Position numbers and translations under genes: made by a program. A DNA stretch of 6,900 nucleotides from Ignavibacteria bacterium (lineage in GTDB: Bacteria; Bacteroidota; Ignavibacteria; Tepidaquicellales; OLB5), in contig JAPUEV010000301.1 in assembly GCA_027492415.1 (NCBI GenBank), positions 1 through 6,900 of the forward strand. Direction: 5' to 3'. Shown here piece by piece: positions 1 through 5,464 of this stretch. Each line of letters starts with the position of its first letter. The first letter of the stretch is position 1. The notes beneath the pieces are model-generated. The model saw only the letters and a program-made list of their open reading frames with translations, was not told the DNA's origin and ran no database searches.

Positions 1-827
1 AGTATATCATAGAAACAGCAATGATCGTCCCCATAAAGCTGAACGGAAAGATACTTGGCTTTATCACTTTGATGAGCAAGAATAAAAATGAGTTTGATGA
101 TAAGAACAGGGCATGGATAGAAACAATGGTAAACCAGGCAGCAATTGCAAACAAGAATGCCATTCTGTACAGCGAAGTTATAAATGATTCAAAGGAAAAT
201 TCAAAGTTAAATGAATCACTTGAGAAGCTGAACTCAGAAAAGAAGCTCTTAGCTGATGAAGTAACGTACCGCGTAAAGGATAATATGAAGATAATATCCT
301 CACTGCTGCAGTTCCAGGCTGATTATGTTAAAGACCCCGTGTATAACGAGTACTTTAAGATAACACGTGCCCGCGCCCAGGTGCTTTCAATTGTTCAGGA
401 AAAGCTTTACAGGCAGTCAGATGTAACTGAAATTGACCTTGAGAACTTCATGTACACACTGATACCATATCTGTATGACAGCTATGATATCACGATGAAC
501 CGTGTTTCAACATATGTGAACATAAAGAATGTTCAGCTCTCTATTGATAAGGCTATTACAATATCGCTTATTATAAATGAGCTGCTCAGCAATTCTCTTC
601 TGCATTCATTCCCCAACAAGAAGAAGGGGAATATCACAATTGATATGCATGAAGATAAGCCGGGTAAATATTTCCTTTCAGTCAGGGATAACGGTGCCGG
701 GGTAATTTCTGCGAAGGGGAGACCGCACTCATTCTGTATGGTGCTTGTAGGTATGCTGGTAAAAAATCTTGGCGGCACATTTGATGTTGATAGATCCGGC
801 GGTACTAAGGTTTCAATTAATTTTTAG
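1..827 (+). CDS. GAF / HisKA_2-type sensor histidine kinase homolog, 5'-truncated, probable pseudokinase
   Basis: This is the C-terminal part of a cytoplasmic signalling protein. The frame is open to the left edge (from base 3) and residues before the ATG at 21 fit a GAF domain, so that ATG is internal. Counting from it: the end of a GAF domain (1-50, with the ILGFITL strand and the AAIANKNAILY helix), a charged coiled coil (52-78), a HisKA_2-like dimerisation helix (77-130, RVKDNMKIISSLLQFQ) and a HATPase domain (170-268). The N box is present (NELLSNSLLHSFP, 186-198), as is the G1 box (DNGAGV, 223-228). The family normally has E-[IV]-H-H-R-V-K-N-N; here it reads EVTYRVKDN, with Tyr83 in place of the phosphorylated His. 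The usual GLGLQLV-type second glycine box is replaced by SFCMVLV (237-243). Autophosphorylation therefore looks unlikely, and the protein may act as a binding or scaffold partner. The family call is firm; inactivity is inferred. Confidence 0.85.
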   Translation, partial: YIIETAMIVPIKLNGKILGFITLMSKNKNEFDDKNRAWIETMVNQAAIANKNAILYSEVINDSKENSKLNESLEKLNSEKKLLADEVTYRVKDNMKIISSLLQFQADYVKDPVYNEYFKITRARAQVLSIVQEKLYRQSDVTEIDLENFMYTLIPYLYDSYDITMNRVSTYVNIKNVQLSIDKAITISLIINELLSNSLLHSFPNKKKGNITIDMHEDKPGKYFLSVRDNGAGVISAKGRPHSFCMVLVGMLVKNLGGTFDVDRSGGTKVSINF

Positions 828-850
828 ATTTGAGGGTATATTATTAGCTT

Positions 851-883
851 CGGGGATGCGCAGGCATCCCCGGTTAATTTTTT
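851..883 (+). terminator. Rho-independent terminator after the kinase-like gene
   Basis: A perfect 9-bp GC-rich stem (CGGGGATGC at 851-859 pairing with GCATCCCCG at 864-872) closes a four-base GCAG loop. Six T residues follow at 878-883. It lies 24 bases past the stop of the kinase-like gene. The opposite strand has the hairpin but no T run after it, so it should stop plus-strand transcription much better than transcription arriving from the convergent peptidase gene. Confidence 0.9.
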
Positions 884-889
884 GCCTTT

Positions 890-912
890 GTTTCACCTGT
901 TTCACGTTTCAC
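890..912. repeat. Triple GTTTCAC heptamer (GTGAAAC on the minus strand)
   Basis: Three exact GTTTCAC copies lie at 890-896, 899-905 and 906-912; the first pair is separated by two bases and the second pair directly abuts. The block sits between the convergent kinase-like and peptidase genes and ends five bases short of the peptidase stop codon (917-919). No inverted pairing or T run makes it an obvious terminator. Its function is unknown; it may be a simple slippage repeat. Confidence 0.6.
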
Positions 913-916
913 ATTA

Positions 917-1651
917 TCACTTTTTAACTGTCATTTTCTTCTCAGCCTTATAAAGATCTTCTATAATATCTTCAGGTATTGGATGTCCGTCATCAATCTT
1001 ATAATAAGCAATATGAATATGCGTTTTCCCTTTGATCGCTTTTCTTCCTGTTCTGCCAACGTAGCCAATTGGCTCACCGGCTTTTACAAGCTGCCCGACA
1101 TTCACAAACACGCTGTCAAGATGGGAGTAGTAAAATATGGCTTTGGATTCAGGATCAAAAAGCTTAACGTAATTGCCGCTTCTCAGGTAGTCAGCGCGGA
1201 ACCATGTATCGTATTTGGAAAGCACTATGCCGGTAACCATTGCTGTTGCGTAAACCTCTTTGCCGGTGGAGTCTTCTGTGCAATTAGTATCTTTATCGAG
1301 TATAAAGATATCATGTGCCGGGTGCCCGTGAAACTCGCCGCCCTGGAAGTAATCAAAATCTTCATCCTTGTAATCCATTCCGTCAGCCCTGTAGCCGGTC
1401 CACGTAAAGCCAAACATCGGGAAGATCCAGTTATTCCTGGGTGTGCCGGGTATACCACGCGTTTTGAAATCCTGTACCCCAAGCTTAACAAATAGAGCAA
1501 TGGAATCCCGGGCATCACTTTCATCTATCTTCCTGTCACGGATAAGTAGATCGGTCTTATGCCACCTTTCGAATACGGTCAGCTCCTGTGAAATTGCAAT
1601 TGCCTGGATGGTAATGAATGATAAAATCAGAATTAATAAATTATTTTTCAT
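917..1651 (-). CDS. Secreted M23 (LytM-type) zinc metallopeptidase
   Basis: A predicted 244-residue exported peptidase of the M23/LytM family, whose members usually cut peptide cross-bridges or stem peptides in peptidoglycan. A hydrophobic signal peptide covers about residues 4-20; there is no lipobox cysteine, so it should be periplasmic or released. All expected zinc and catalytic positions are visible: the HxxxD motif H110-D114 in GHPAHDIFI, His177 in FYYSHLDS, and the HxH pair H211/H213 in THIHIAY. The usual glycine-rich frame VGQLVKAGEPIGYVGRTG (185-202) is also present. GHPAHDIFI resembles a variant I know from Bacteroidota M23 proteins. Residues 22-100 have no domain I recognise. The ATG at 1651 is the first that gives a signal peptide; no clear ribosome binding site precedes it. 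It lies 41 bp downstream of the MFS gene on the same strand. The actual substrate, cell wall or other peptide, is not shown by sequence. Confidence 0.9.
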   Translation of the reverse strand: MKNNLLILILSFITIQAIAISQELTVFERWHKTDLLIRDRKIDESDARDSIALFVKLGVQDFKTRGIPGTPRNNWIFPMFGFTWTGYRADGMDYKDEDFDYFQGGEFHGHPAHDIFILDKDTNCTEDSTGKEVYATAMVTGIVLSKYDTWFRADYLRSGNYVKLFDPESKAIFYYSHLDSVFVNVGQLVKAGEPIGYVGRTGRKAIKGKTHIHIAYYKIDDGHPIPEDIIEDLYKAEKKMTVKK

Positions 1652-1668
1652 GAGAAATATATTAAATA

Positions 1669-1684
1669 AATTTTAGCTAAAATT
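1669..1684. repeat. Perfect 16-bp palindrome between the MFS and peptidase genes
   Basis: AATTTTAGCTAAAATT is identical to its reverse complement. It lies in the 41-bp gap, 8 bases after the MFS stop and 17 bases before the peptidase start. As RNA it could form only a weak six-pair AT stem with an AGCT loop, so a dimeric regulator site or a weak processing/terminator element are both possible. AT-rich DNA yields such palindromes by chance fairly often. Confidence 0.45.
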
Positions 1685-1692
1685 GTTAATTA

Positions 1693-2946
1693 TTATTCTA
1701 AAATGCCGGCAGCTATCTCTTCTTTGATAACAGACTTTTCTTTCTCAGGTATCTTTACGTCATCATTGGGCTTTTCCTTCAGTTTATTGTATGCAAGAAT
1801 TGATGCAGAAGCCAGTATTACTCCGCTTAGTATGAAAACAAAATTTATGCTTGTAAAAGAAGCTATATACCCGCTTGAAATTGGGCCTATAAGATTGCCA
1901 AGCATAGTAAAGCTTGAGGCAATTCCCATAACTCCGCCCTTCCTGTGGTCAGGTATACATTTATTTATGAACGAAAATAGCGAAGGCATAACGCCGCCTA
2001 TACATAAACCAAGCAATGCACGTATCGGGATAAGCTCCCACACACCGGTAGAAACAACATGCAGCGCGTACCCGGCACCTGCTCCAACTAAAGCCCATGC
2101 AAGGTTCTTTCTTACCTGGCGCTTATCATTCAGCTTGCCCCAGAATGATGAGGATATTACCTGGAACAATCCAACTACCCCGAAGATAGAACCGGTAATA
2201 GTTGCCAGGTATGCTGTGGTCCCGAGCTTTCTTTCTATGAACAGGGCAAAGAGGGGCTGTATCATTGATATAGCTGCTGCGGAAATAACCAGTAAAAGCA
2301 TTGCATATTTTATGCGTAAATTCTTAAAAACAAAATTATAATTATCCCAGATATCACTATCACGATTGCGAGTACCGTTAATCTCTTTTACAAATGCAAA
2401 AACAAGTAATCCGCTAATGGCGCAAATACCAGAAGTAATGAAAAATACATTCCTGTACCCGAAGGCATCTGCAAGCAAACCCCCTACAAACGGACCAAGC
2501 AGGTTGCCGGCAGCAGTTGAGCTTGCCAGGAAACCTATAGCGTATCCTGATTTTTCCTTGGGGGTATTTGAAGATACAAGCGCAAGTGCAGCAGCTATAA
2601 ATCCGCTTAGTGCGCCCTGCACCATCCTGAAGATAAATAGCTGTACTACATCCTGTGAAAAGCCAATAAGCAGCTGCGATACTGCAAGCCCGAATATAGC
2701 ACGAAGCACCATTTTCTTTTTGCCAACTCTATCGCCCAGCCAGCCCCATACAGGGGTTGCGATAACAGCTGTAATGAATACGCCGGAAACAACAAGGCCG
2801 CTCCACCGTTTTACTTCTGTAATATCAGTAACACCAAGATCTTTCACATATAGAGGTAAAAAGGGGATAACCATGCTCATTCCTATCATAGCAATCAGCT
2901 GTGCTGACCATATTATATACAGATTCTTACGCCAGCTTATTTCCAA
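1693..2946 (-). CDS. MFS drug/H+ antiporter, MdtG-like (DHA1 family)
   Basis: A 417-residue inner-membrane transporter with the usual 12-helix MFS length. By the family it should exchange protons for a drug or other small hydrophobic molecule. The loop 2-3 signature (motif A) is GWLGDRVGKKK at 68-78. The antiporter signature (motif C) is complete: G138-x8-G147-x3-G151-P152-x2-G155-G156. The second half carries a weaker motif A (GKLNDKRQVRK, 270-280) and a motif C echo (G341-x8-G350-x3-GP). The order WSGLV, ATPVWGWLGDR, LGPFVGGLLAD and VFFITSG closely follows E. coli MdtG, which I recall as a MFS multidrug exporter. The charged tail at 388-417 is cytoplasmic. The start is a TTG: an in-frame TAA lies only four codons upstream, helix 1 needs these first residues, and an AAGGA site sits six bases before it. 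Probably co-transcribed with the peptidase gene downstream. Substrate unknown. Confidence 0.9.
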   Translation of the reverse strand: MEISWRKNLYIIWSAQLIAMIGMSMVIPFLPLYVKDLGVTDITEVKRWSGLVVSGVFITAVIATPVWGWLGDRVGKKKMVLRAIFGLAVSQLLIGFSQDVVQLFIFRMVQGALSGFIAAALALVSSNTPKEKSGYAIGFLASSTAAGNLLGPFVGGLLADAFGYRNVFFITSGICAISGLLVFAFVKEINGTRNRDSDIWDNYNFVFKNLRIKYAMLLLVISAAAISMIQPLFALFIERKLGTTAYLATITGSIFGVVGLFQVISSSFWGKLNDKRQVRKNLAWALVGAGAGYALHVVSTGVWELIPIRALLGLCIGGVMPSLFSFINKCIPDHRKGGVMGIASSFTMLGNLIGPISSGYIASFTSINFVFILSGVILASASILAYNKLKEKPNDDVKIPEKEKSVIKEEIAAGILE

Positions 2947-2977
2947 AAGGGATCCTTACCATGGTTAATTTCATCAT
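2927..2977 (-). other. Possible 16-codon leader ORF overlapping the MFS start
   Basis: On the minus strand an ATG ATG pair at 2977-2972 opens a 16-codon frame (MMKLTMVRIPFGNKLA) that runs across the MFS ribosome binding site and TTG start and stops at TAA 2929-2927, 15 codon-frame-shifted bases inside the MFS gene. No ribosome binding site precedes it, so translation is unproven. If translated, it could couple to or interfere with MFS initiation. Confidence 0.2.
2953..2957 (-). promoter_or_regulatory. Shine-Dalgarno site that fixes the TTG start of the MFS gene
   Basis: On the minus strand this reads AAGGA and ends six bases before the TTG at 2946-2944, an ideal distance. The in-frame TAA at 2958-2956 overlaps it, so no upstream start is possible in this frame. 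Together these decide the unusual TTG start. Confidence 0.7.
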
Positions 2978-2994
2978 ATTTTGTAACTTATTCA

Positions 2995-3070
2995 CAAAAA
3001 TAATAATTCCTGTTGATTGATTAAATGTTTAAATTTTGCATATTTTTTAATAAACTTTGCTATAAATTTG
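2995..3070. promoter_or_regulatory. Divergent AT-rich promoter region with two Bacteroidota-like -7 motifs
   Basis: The 150 bp between the divergent TTG-started genes is very AT-rich and must hold promoters for both unless one is internal to another transcript. Two matches to the Bacteroidota -7 pattern TAnnTTTG face outward: TATTTTTG on the minus strand (3002-2995, toward the MFS gene) and TAAATTTG on the plus strand (3063-3070, toward the glycosyltransferase gene). The latter has a TTTG at 3035-3038, 24 bases upstream, slightly far for the -33 element. It can also be read as a TATAAA -10 (3061-3066) with TTGCAT (3036-3041), 19 bases apart. Chance matches are likely in such DNA, so these are only candidates. 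Confidence 0.25.
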
Positions 3071-3096
3071 TAATAAATTAATACTAAAGATCAGAT

Positions 3097-4602
3097 TTGT
3101 CTAAACACAAGAAATATTTTGTAATAATACTGCTGTTTTTTGTAATATATTGCTTTTTCCTTAGCTGGAGCTTTTTATTTCAAAATGTGGATGATGCCTA
3201 TATATCTTACAGGTACGGTAAAAACCTTATGGAAGGAAAAGGATTGGTCTATAACCAGGGTGAGTATGTTGAAGGTTATACTAATTTCTTATGGACTATA
3301 ATAACTGCACCTTTTACTACAATCAAAAATGTTGATGTATCGATATTCTCAAGCTCTATTGGATTGATACTTTCAATGATTAATATTCTGCTTATCACGT
3401 TGATATCTAAACAATTCAACGGAAATCTTACGAAGTATATTAAATATTTGATATTGATACCCCCGCTTTTTTTAGCCCTGGATGATTCAATTGCCTTTTG
3501 GGCTATTGGAGGTATGGAATTCCCAATGTATACAATGTTCATACTGGGTATTATTTATAATTATTTTAAATTAAACGAAGGGAAAAAACATCTTTATTTT
3601 CTTATCATGTTCCTGATGTTATGTACCTTAACAAGACCTGAAGGGAATATGATATTTGTTATTACATTAACTCATATGCTCTTATTCAGAAAAAATATAA
3701 ACGGATTCAGGTCGATATTTATCTCTTTGATAGTATCATATTTAATATTTTTCGCTGTTTACTATGGTTTTAAATTTCTGTTCTACGGTCAAATGATACC
3801 CAATACATTCTATGCAAAAGGTGTAACCGATCTTAAAATGAACTTTTTACTTGGTACCAAATACCTGGCATTATGTATAGGCACAAGACTTTATATTTTT
3901 ATCTTTATTCTGTTCATTCCGTTTAAAAAAGCTTTTAAAGATCAAAAGCTTTCATACCTGATAGCTTTTTCTATCATATATATTGCATATTTAATTGCAG
4001 TTGGCGGTGACTGGATGATTGCCAACAGGTTCTTTGTTCCCATCCTTCCAATGCTGTATATCTTGAGTGCAATTGGATTTATTAATGTAATTATCAAATT
4101 AAAAGAATATTTTAATGATGAACAAAAAGCCCTTAAGTATGCCAATATTCTTGCAAGTGTTCTTGCGATACTGCTTTTTGTGTTAACATTAAGTTTGCTT
4201 GAATATAAACAGTTAATTATAAGAGACAGTAATGCAAAATATGAAATGCAATGGTCTATGTTCGGTAAATGGCTGAAAATGAATGTTGATCCCAAAACTG
4301 TGATTGCTGTTGGACCTGCCGGGAAAATACCTTATTATTCTGAGCTGTATACTATTGATATGTGGGGTTTGAACAATGATTATATTGCGAAAACAAATTC
4401 TAAAAGACTGCAGGCTGGCCATAAAAAATTTGATATTGATTACGTCCTTTCCCTGAATCCTGAATTCATAATTGGCTACGCAGGTTTTACTGATGCTGAT
4501 ATTTCATCCAGGTATGAAAAATTCAATGCACCTGATGAAAAATATAAATGCGATGATGTAGTTTTCAGATTAAAGGAAGAATACAGAAAGAGTTTGCCCT
4601 GA
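3097..4602 (+). CDS. Polytopic GT-C family glycosyltransferase (ArnT/AftB-like)
   Basis: A predicted 501-residue inner-membrane enzyme of the GT-C fold, whose members transfer a sugar from a polyprenyl-phosphate donor to an acceptor on the outer face of the membrane. Helix 1 spans about 7-28 and is followed by the first outside loop with the acidic pair D32-D33 in VDDAYISYRYGKNL, the expected catalytic site. The conserved GLVYNQGEYVEGYTNFLW (49-66) follows. Further family-like motifs are TRPEG (179-183), GGDWM (303-307) and RFFVPILP (311-318). About 11-13 hydrophobic segments reach to 367. A soluble, presumably extracytoplasmic C-terminal domain (368-501) contains VGPAGKIPYYSELYTIDMWG (405-424). 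The motif pattern recalls mycobacterial AftB-type arabinofuranosyltransferases, but sugar and acceptor are not readable here. The start is TTG: an in-frame TAA lies four codons upstream and the next Met is residue 45, after the catalytic loop; only a weak AAAGA precedes it. It overlaps the next gene by one base. Base composition is markedly AT-rich. Confidence 0.85.
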   Translation: MSKHKKYFVIILLFFVIYCFFLSWSFLFQNVDDAYISYRYGKNLMEGKGLVYNQGEYVEGYTNFLWTIITAPFTTIKNVDVSIFSSSIGLILSMINILLITLISKQFNGNLTKYIKYLILIPPLFLALDDSIAFWAIGGMEFPMYTMFILGIIYNYFKLNEGKKHLYFLIMFLMLCTLTRPEGNMIFVITLTHMLLFRKNINGFRSIFISLIVSYLIFFAVYYGFKFLFYGQMIPNTFYAKGVTDLKMNFLLGTKYLALCIGTRLYIFIFILFIPFKKAFKDQKLSYLIAFSIIYIAYLIAVGGDWMIANRFFVPILPMLYILSAIGFINVIIKLKEYFNDEQKALKYANILASVLAILLFVLTLSLLEYKQLIIRDSNAKYEMQWSMFGKWLKMNVDPKTVIAVGPAGKIPYYSELYTIDMWGLNNDYIAKTNSKRLQAGHKKFDIDYVLSLNPEFIIGYAGFTDADISSRYEKFNAPDEKYKCDDVVFRLKEEYRKSLP

Positions 4603-5303
4603 TGAGAACCAAAACGGCATTTATCCTGGCCGCAGGTTTCGGAACAAGATTAGATCATCTAACCAGAGATATTCCCAAAGCATTGGTGGAATATAAAGGC
4701 AAGCCAATGATCGAAAATGTTATTTCTAAGCTTGAAGATTATGGTATAAATAAAATTATCGTTAACACACATCACCACCATACCAAAATGGATGCGTATT
4801 TTTCAGAAAGAACAGAATCGTTATCAGAAATAACATTAATTCACGAACAGGAAATATTAGGCACCGGCGGTGCTTTAAAGAATGCTGAAAGTTACCTTAA
4901 ATCATCCCCAGATTTTCTTGTTTATAATACCGATGTGGACTCTGATATTGACCTGGATAAACTGGAGGAACATCATCTTGATAGTAACTGTACTGCAACT
5001 CTTGCAGTACAGGAAAGACAAACATCCAGATATTTATTAACTGATATTAACGGATCTCTGATTGGAAGAACAGAAAACGGAGTTAATATTTTTTATAAGC
5101 CCGGAAAATTTGAGAATATTAAATTAAAAGCATTTTGCGGTATCCATTTTTTGAATATTTCTGTTCTAGCAAATATTCCATCAGATCAGAATATTGATAT
5201 TATTCCCGTTTATATGTCATTGTTAGAACAAAATTACCATATAAATACTTTCAATATTACCGGAACAAAATGGAAAGATTTAGGAATACCTGAAAACCTT
5301 TAA
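4602..5303 (+). CDS. Sugar-1-phosphate nucleotidyltransferase, MurU-like
   Basis: A 233-residue cytoplasmic enzyme of the NTP_transferase family (COG1208-type), predicted to join a nucleoside triphosphate to a sugar-1-phosphate to give a nucleotide sugar and pyrophosphate. The nucleotide-binding signature is LAAGFGTRL (9-17), with PKALVEYKGKPMIE (25-38) next. ILGTGGALKNAE (85-96) contacts the base in relatives, and D111 in YNTDVD is the likely metal ligand. WKDLGIPENL (224-233) is the usual motif ending the catalytic domain. There is no C-terminal left-handed beta-helix, so length and layout match MurU (MurNAc-1-P uridylyltransferase) or mannose-1-P guanylyltransferase-like enzymes; the sugar and base cannot be told apart here. 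The MurU partner kinase AmgK is not in the window. The ATG shares its A with the preceding TGA, which implies translational coupling with the glycosyltransferase. Confidence 0.85.
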   Translation: MRTKTAFILAAGFGTRLDHLTRDIPKALVEYKGKPMIENVISKLEDYGINKIIVNTHHHHTKMDAYFSERTESLSEITLIHEQEILGTGGALKNAESYLKSSPDFLVYNTDVDSDIDLDKLEEHHLDSNCTATLAVQERQTSRYLLTDINGSLIGRTENGVNIFYKPGKFENIKLKAFCGIHFLNISVLANIPSDQNIDIIPVYMSLLEQNYHINTFNITGTKWKDLGIPENL

Positions 5304-5355
5304 ATAAGCTGTAACTGCCTTATAAATAATATACATAGATTTCTTCAAAACAATT

Positions 5356-5379
5356 GAATATTTTATTCCGAACTTTTTT
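5356..5379 (+). terminator. Weak candidate terminator after the nucleotidyltransferase
   Basis: A short AT-rich stem (GAATA at 5356-5360, TATTC at 5364-5368, TTT loop) is followed after five bases by six T residues at 5374-5379. The stem has only one G-C pair, so termination would be inefficient. It is placed where the two-gene operon should end, about 50 bases past the stop. Confidence 0.3.
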
Positions 5380-5391
5380 GCCTCTAACTAT

Positions 5392-5420
5392 TTGTAATTT
5401 CCCGGACGGTTAGCTATATT
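5392..5420 (+). promoter_or_regulatory. Sigma70-like promoter for the secreted propeller gene
   Basis: TTGTAA (5392-5397) and TATATT (5415-5420) match the -35 and -10 consensus at 4/6 and 5/6 with an ideal 17-base spacer. Transcription would begin near 5427, leaving a purine-rich leader of about 38 bases that ends in a strong ribosome binding site. It lies downstream of the candidate terminator, which supports an independent transcription unit. Confidence 0.5.
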
Positions 5421-5453
5421 CGTAGTAATTGGGGGAATCAAAAAACAATTAAA

Positions 5454-5458
5454 AGGAG
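5454..5458 (+). promoter_or_regulatory. Strong ribosome binding site of the propeller gene
   Basis: AGGAG (within AAAAGGAGAA) ends six bases before the ATG at 5465. It is the best Shine-Dalgarno match in the window, decides the start and suggests high expression. Confidence 0.85.
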
Positions 5459-5464
5459 AACAAA

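Noticed and set aside
21..23. ATG at 21 as the true start of the kinase-like gene
   Set aside because: The frame is open to the left edge, the residues before it (YIIETA) continue a GAF domain, and starting here would cut that domain in half.
851..872. The 9-bp hairpin as a bidirectional terminator
   Set aside because: On the minus strand it is followed by AAGCTAATAATA with no T run, so only plus-strand termination is supported.
890..912. GTTTCAC repeats as a CRISPR remnant
   Set aside because: The units are 7 bases with gaps of 0-2 bases, so there are no spacers, and no cas gene is near.
983..1495. 170-codon plus-strand frame across the peptidase gene
   Set aside because: It is antisense to a gene with all M23 metal ligands, and its translation shows no family motif or signal.
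1703..2968. Two long plus-strand frames (1703-2341 and 2366-2968) opposite the MFS gene
   Set aside because: They are shadows of the transporter reading frame, with low-complexity Ser/Pro/Thr-rich translations and no motifs.
3097..3240. Later ATG (Met45) as start of the GT-C gene
   Set aside because: It would remove helix 1 and the D32-D33 catalytic loop, both well matched to the family.
4770..4781. Run of four histidines in the nucleotidyltransferase (residues 57-60) as a metal site
   Set aside because: Relatives carry one or two His at this point after the VN strand; the run probably reflects local drift and has no partner ligands.
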